Positions 5,699-6,724 of a stretch of 6,724 nt of DNA are shown here, one piece after another. Origin of the DNA: Ignavibacteriales bacterium (GTDB lineage Bacteria > Bacteroidota > Ignavibacteria > Ignavibacteriales > Ignavibacteriaceae); assembly GCA_027347125.1 (NCBI GenBank), contig DAIERC010000283.1, positions 1 through 6,724 on the forward strand, given 5' to 3'. The position numbers were made by a program, and so were the translations under genes. The notes under the pieces were generated by a model, which saw nothing but the letters and a program-made list of their open reading frames with translations, did not search any database and was not told the origin of the DNA. Each line of letters starts with the position of its first letter. The first letter of the stretch is position 1.

Positions 5699-5758
5699 AG
5701 AAAAAATTAAATATATTTATGCATAAGATTCATTGAATATAAAACATAGCAATAAGAG

Positions 5759-6724
5759 ATGAAAAATATCTTAAGAATCTACATCAAATATTTTTTATTC
5801 AACTGGCTGGAATTCAAAAGGAGTCAATACTGGAAAAGCAGTTTATTCTCAAAGGCGGTATTTACAGTAGGGTTTATTTTCGGTGAACTTATAATTATAG
5901 TAGGCGGACTGAACTTCAAACAAATAGCTAGTTTTTATTTTCCGCAAAGCAACACCTTTACGGTATTCAACACTTATTTTTTCCCAATTCTTATAATAAT
6001 TTATTTCACGAGACTGTTCACTAAAAAAGATATATCGTTCAATATAAAAGCATACCTGCATTTACCTGTTTCAAAAGAAAAATTTATCGCGCTGTTTTTA
6101 TTACTTAGGATGGTAAACATTTATACCATATCAATTATCGCTTTCATAATCTCATTCGGCCTGGCGAATATATTTACGACATACCCGTTTTACCAGAGTT
6201 TATTATGGCTTATAAATATAAGCTTAATTATCTGTATGCTGGAATTGATATATGTATTTGTAAAAATTAATTATTTAAAGAGTCCATATAAAACCGCTTT
6301 GTTGCTGTTAACTTTTACCGTTAGTTTATTTTTATTGCGGGAGGTGATAAAGCCGTTTGACAACGTTATTAATACTTGGGGCAATATTATAACCGGCAAC
6401 GAAACGACGTTGTTGATTTTTGTTCTGTTAACCCCGGCAATCTTTTATTTTACGAATCGCTTCATAATTGAAAACATTTATATCGATATAGATTTAAGCA
6501 CGAAAGAGACCAAATTTAATTTTCTATCCAGTTTAAACATTGAAGGAAAATATCCATTGATATTTTTGCAAATATTGTTAATTACCCGAAACCGGATATT
6601 ACGCAGGCAACTTATAACGGGGATATTCGGTTTGCTTTTCGGTGTTGCGGTAAATACAATTATACCTGAACAAAAACTGAATTCACATTTAATCCTTGAA
6701 ATATTTTTTATATTGCTTTCGAGC
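5759..6724 (+). CDS. DUF5687-family ABC transporter membrane subunit, 3' end outside window
   Basis: An open frame of 322 codons runs to the right edge without a stop; complete family members are about 480-500 aa, so roughly a third is missing. It is a multi-span membrane protein with hydrophobic stretches near residues 34-50, 70-84, 108-138, 147-168, 178-194, 216-233, 284-302 and 311-322. The start (a basic amphipathic segment NWLEFKRSQYWKSSLF), the NTYFFPILIIIYFTRLF stretch and the AYLHLPVSKEKFI loop match DUF5687 proteins, the permease half of a Bacteroidota two-gene ABC transporter normally followed by an ATPase. The start is ATG 5759 with only a weak AAGAG just before it. The substrate is unknown. 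Its place after bacteriocin-like peptides suggests peptide extrusion for self-protection, as LanFEG-like systems do, but this is inference; separate transcription is possible given the 179-base spacer. Confidence 0.82.
   Translation, partial: MKNILRIYIKYFLFNWLEFKRSQYWKSSLFSKAVFTVGFIFGELIIIVGGLNFKQIASFYFPQSNTFTVFNTYFFPILIIIYFTRLFTKKDISFNIKAYLHLPVSKEKFIALFLLLRMVNIYTISIIAFIISFGLANIFTTYPFYQSLLWLINISLIICMLELIYVFVKINYLKSPYKTALLLLTFTVSLFLLREVIKPFDNVINTWGNIITGNETTLLIFVLLTPAIFYFTNRFIIENIYIDIDLSTKETKFNFLSSLNIEGKYPLIFLQILLITRNRILRRQLITGIFGLLFGVAVNTIIPEQKLNSHLILEIFFILLSS

Noticed and set aside
4797..5700. CRISPR array
   Set aside because: The repeated units are 7 bases at 10-11-base spacing and inverted, without spacers of CRISPR size or cas genes.
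5849..6061. 70-codon minus-strand frame
   Set aside because: It is antisense to the DUF5687 permease frame, which continues to the window edge; no motif or ribosome site supports it.

Overview
The window is AT-rich and tightly packed on the + strand. It looks like a chromosomal accessory locus from the Bacteroidota/Ignavibacteriota/Chlorobiota group. This placement is an inference. It rests on the DUF5687-type ABC permease (a family I know mainly from Bacteroidota relatives), the low GC content, weak or absent Shine-Dalgarno sites on some genes, and intergenic repeats (heptamer runs and CTCTGTG-type inverted repeats). No rRNA, tRNA, transposase or CRISPR array was seen.

Layout. (1) 1-508: the 3' part of a NarL/FixJ-type response regulator, split by a one-base frame break at an A7 run. 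(2) 509-854: a gene-free region with several short dyads. (3) 855-3720: a peptidase-containing (C39) ABC exporter, overlapping by 8 bases a five-segment membrane protein of unknown function. (4) 3721-3876: a spacer with a perfect (TGAATTN)6 heptamer run. (5) 3877-4780: a MauE/DoxX-like membrane protein, overlapping by 8 bases a membrane-anchored thioredoxin-fold protein with a CTHC active site. (6) 4781-5216: a spacer opening with a large inverted repeat whose CTCTGTG boxes recur every 10-11 bases. (7) 5217-5579: two small genes for double-glycine leader peptides of 54 and 53 aa. The second was found by reading the sequence directly. (8) 5580-5758: a spacer with a second, related inverted repeat. 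(9) 5759 to the window end: a DUF5687-type ABC permease, cut by the edge.

How the genes may work together. The two peptides carry textbook GG leaders (hydrophobic residues at -12, -7 and -4, glycines at -2 and -1), which a C39 exporter would cut and secrete. Both have exactly two core cysteines, at the same positions (precursor C21 and C52), and both have a G-x-G-L-G motif. Next to the exporter sits a MauE-plus-thioredoxin pair of the type that handles thiol-disulfide chemistry outside the cytoplasm. The simplest reading is a secreted two-peptide bacteriocin or signalling system in which a 30-residue-loop disulfide is made or proofread by dedicated redox proteins. The uncharacterised membrane protein and the DUF5687 transporter are candidates for self-immunity. 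The peptide sequences and gene order are seen directly. The disulfide, the antibacterial role and the immunity roles are inferences.
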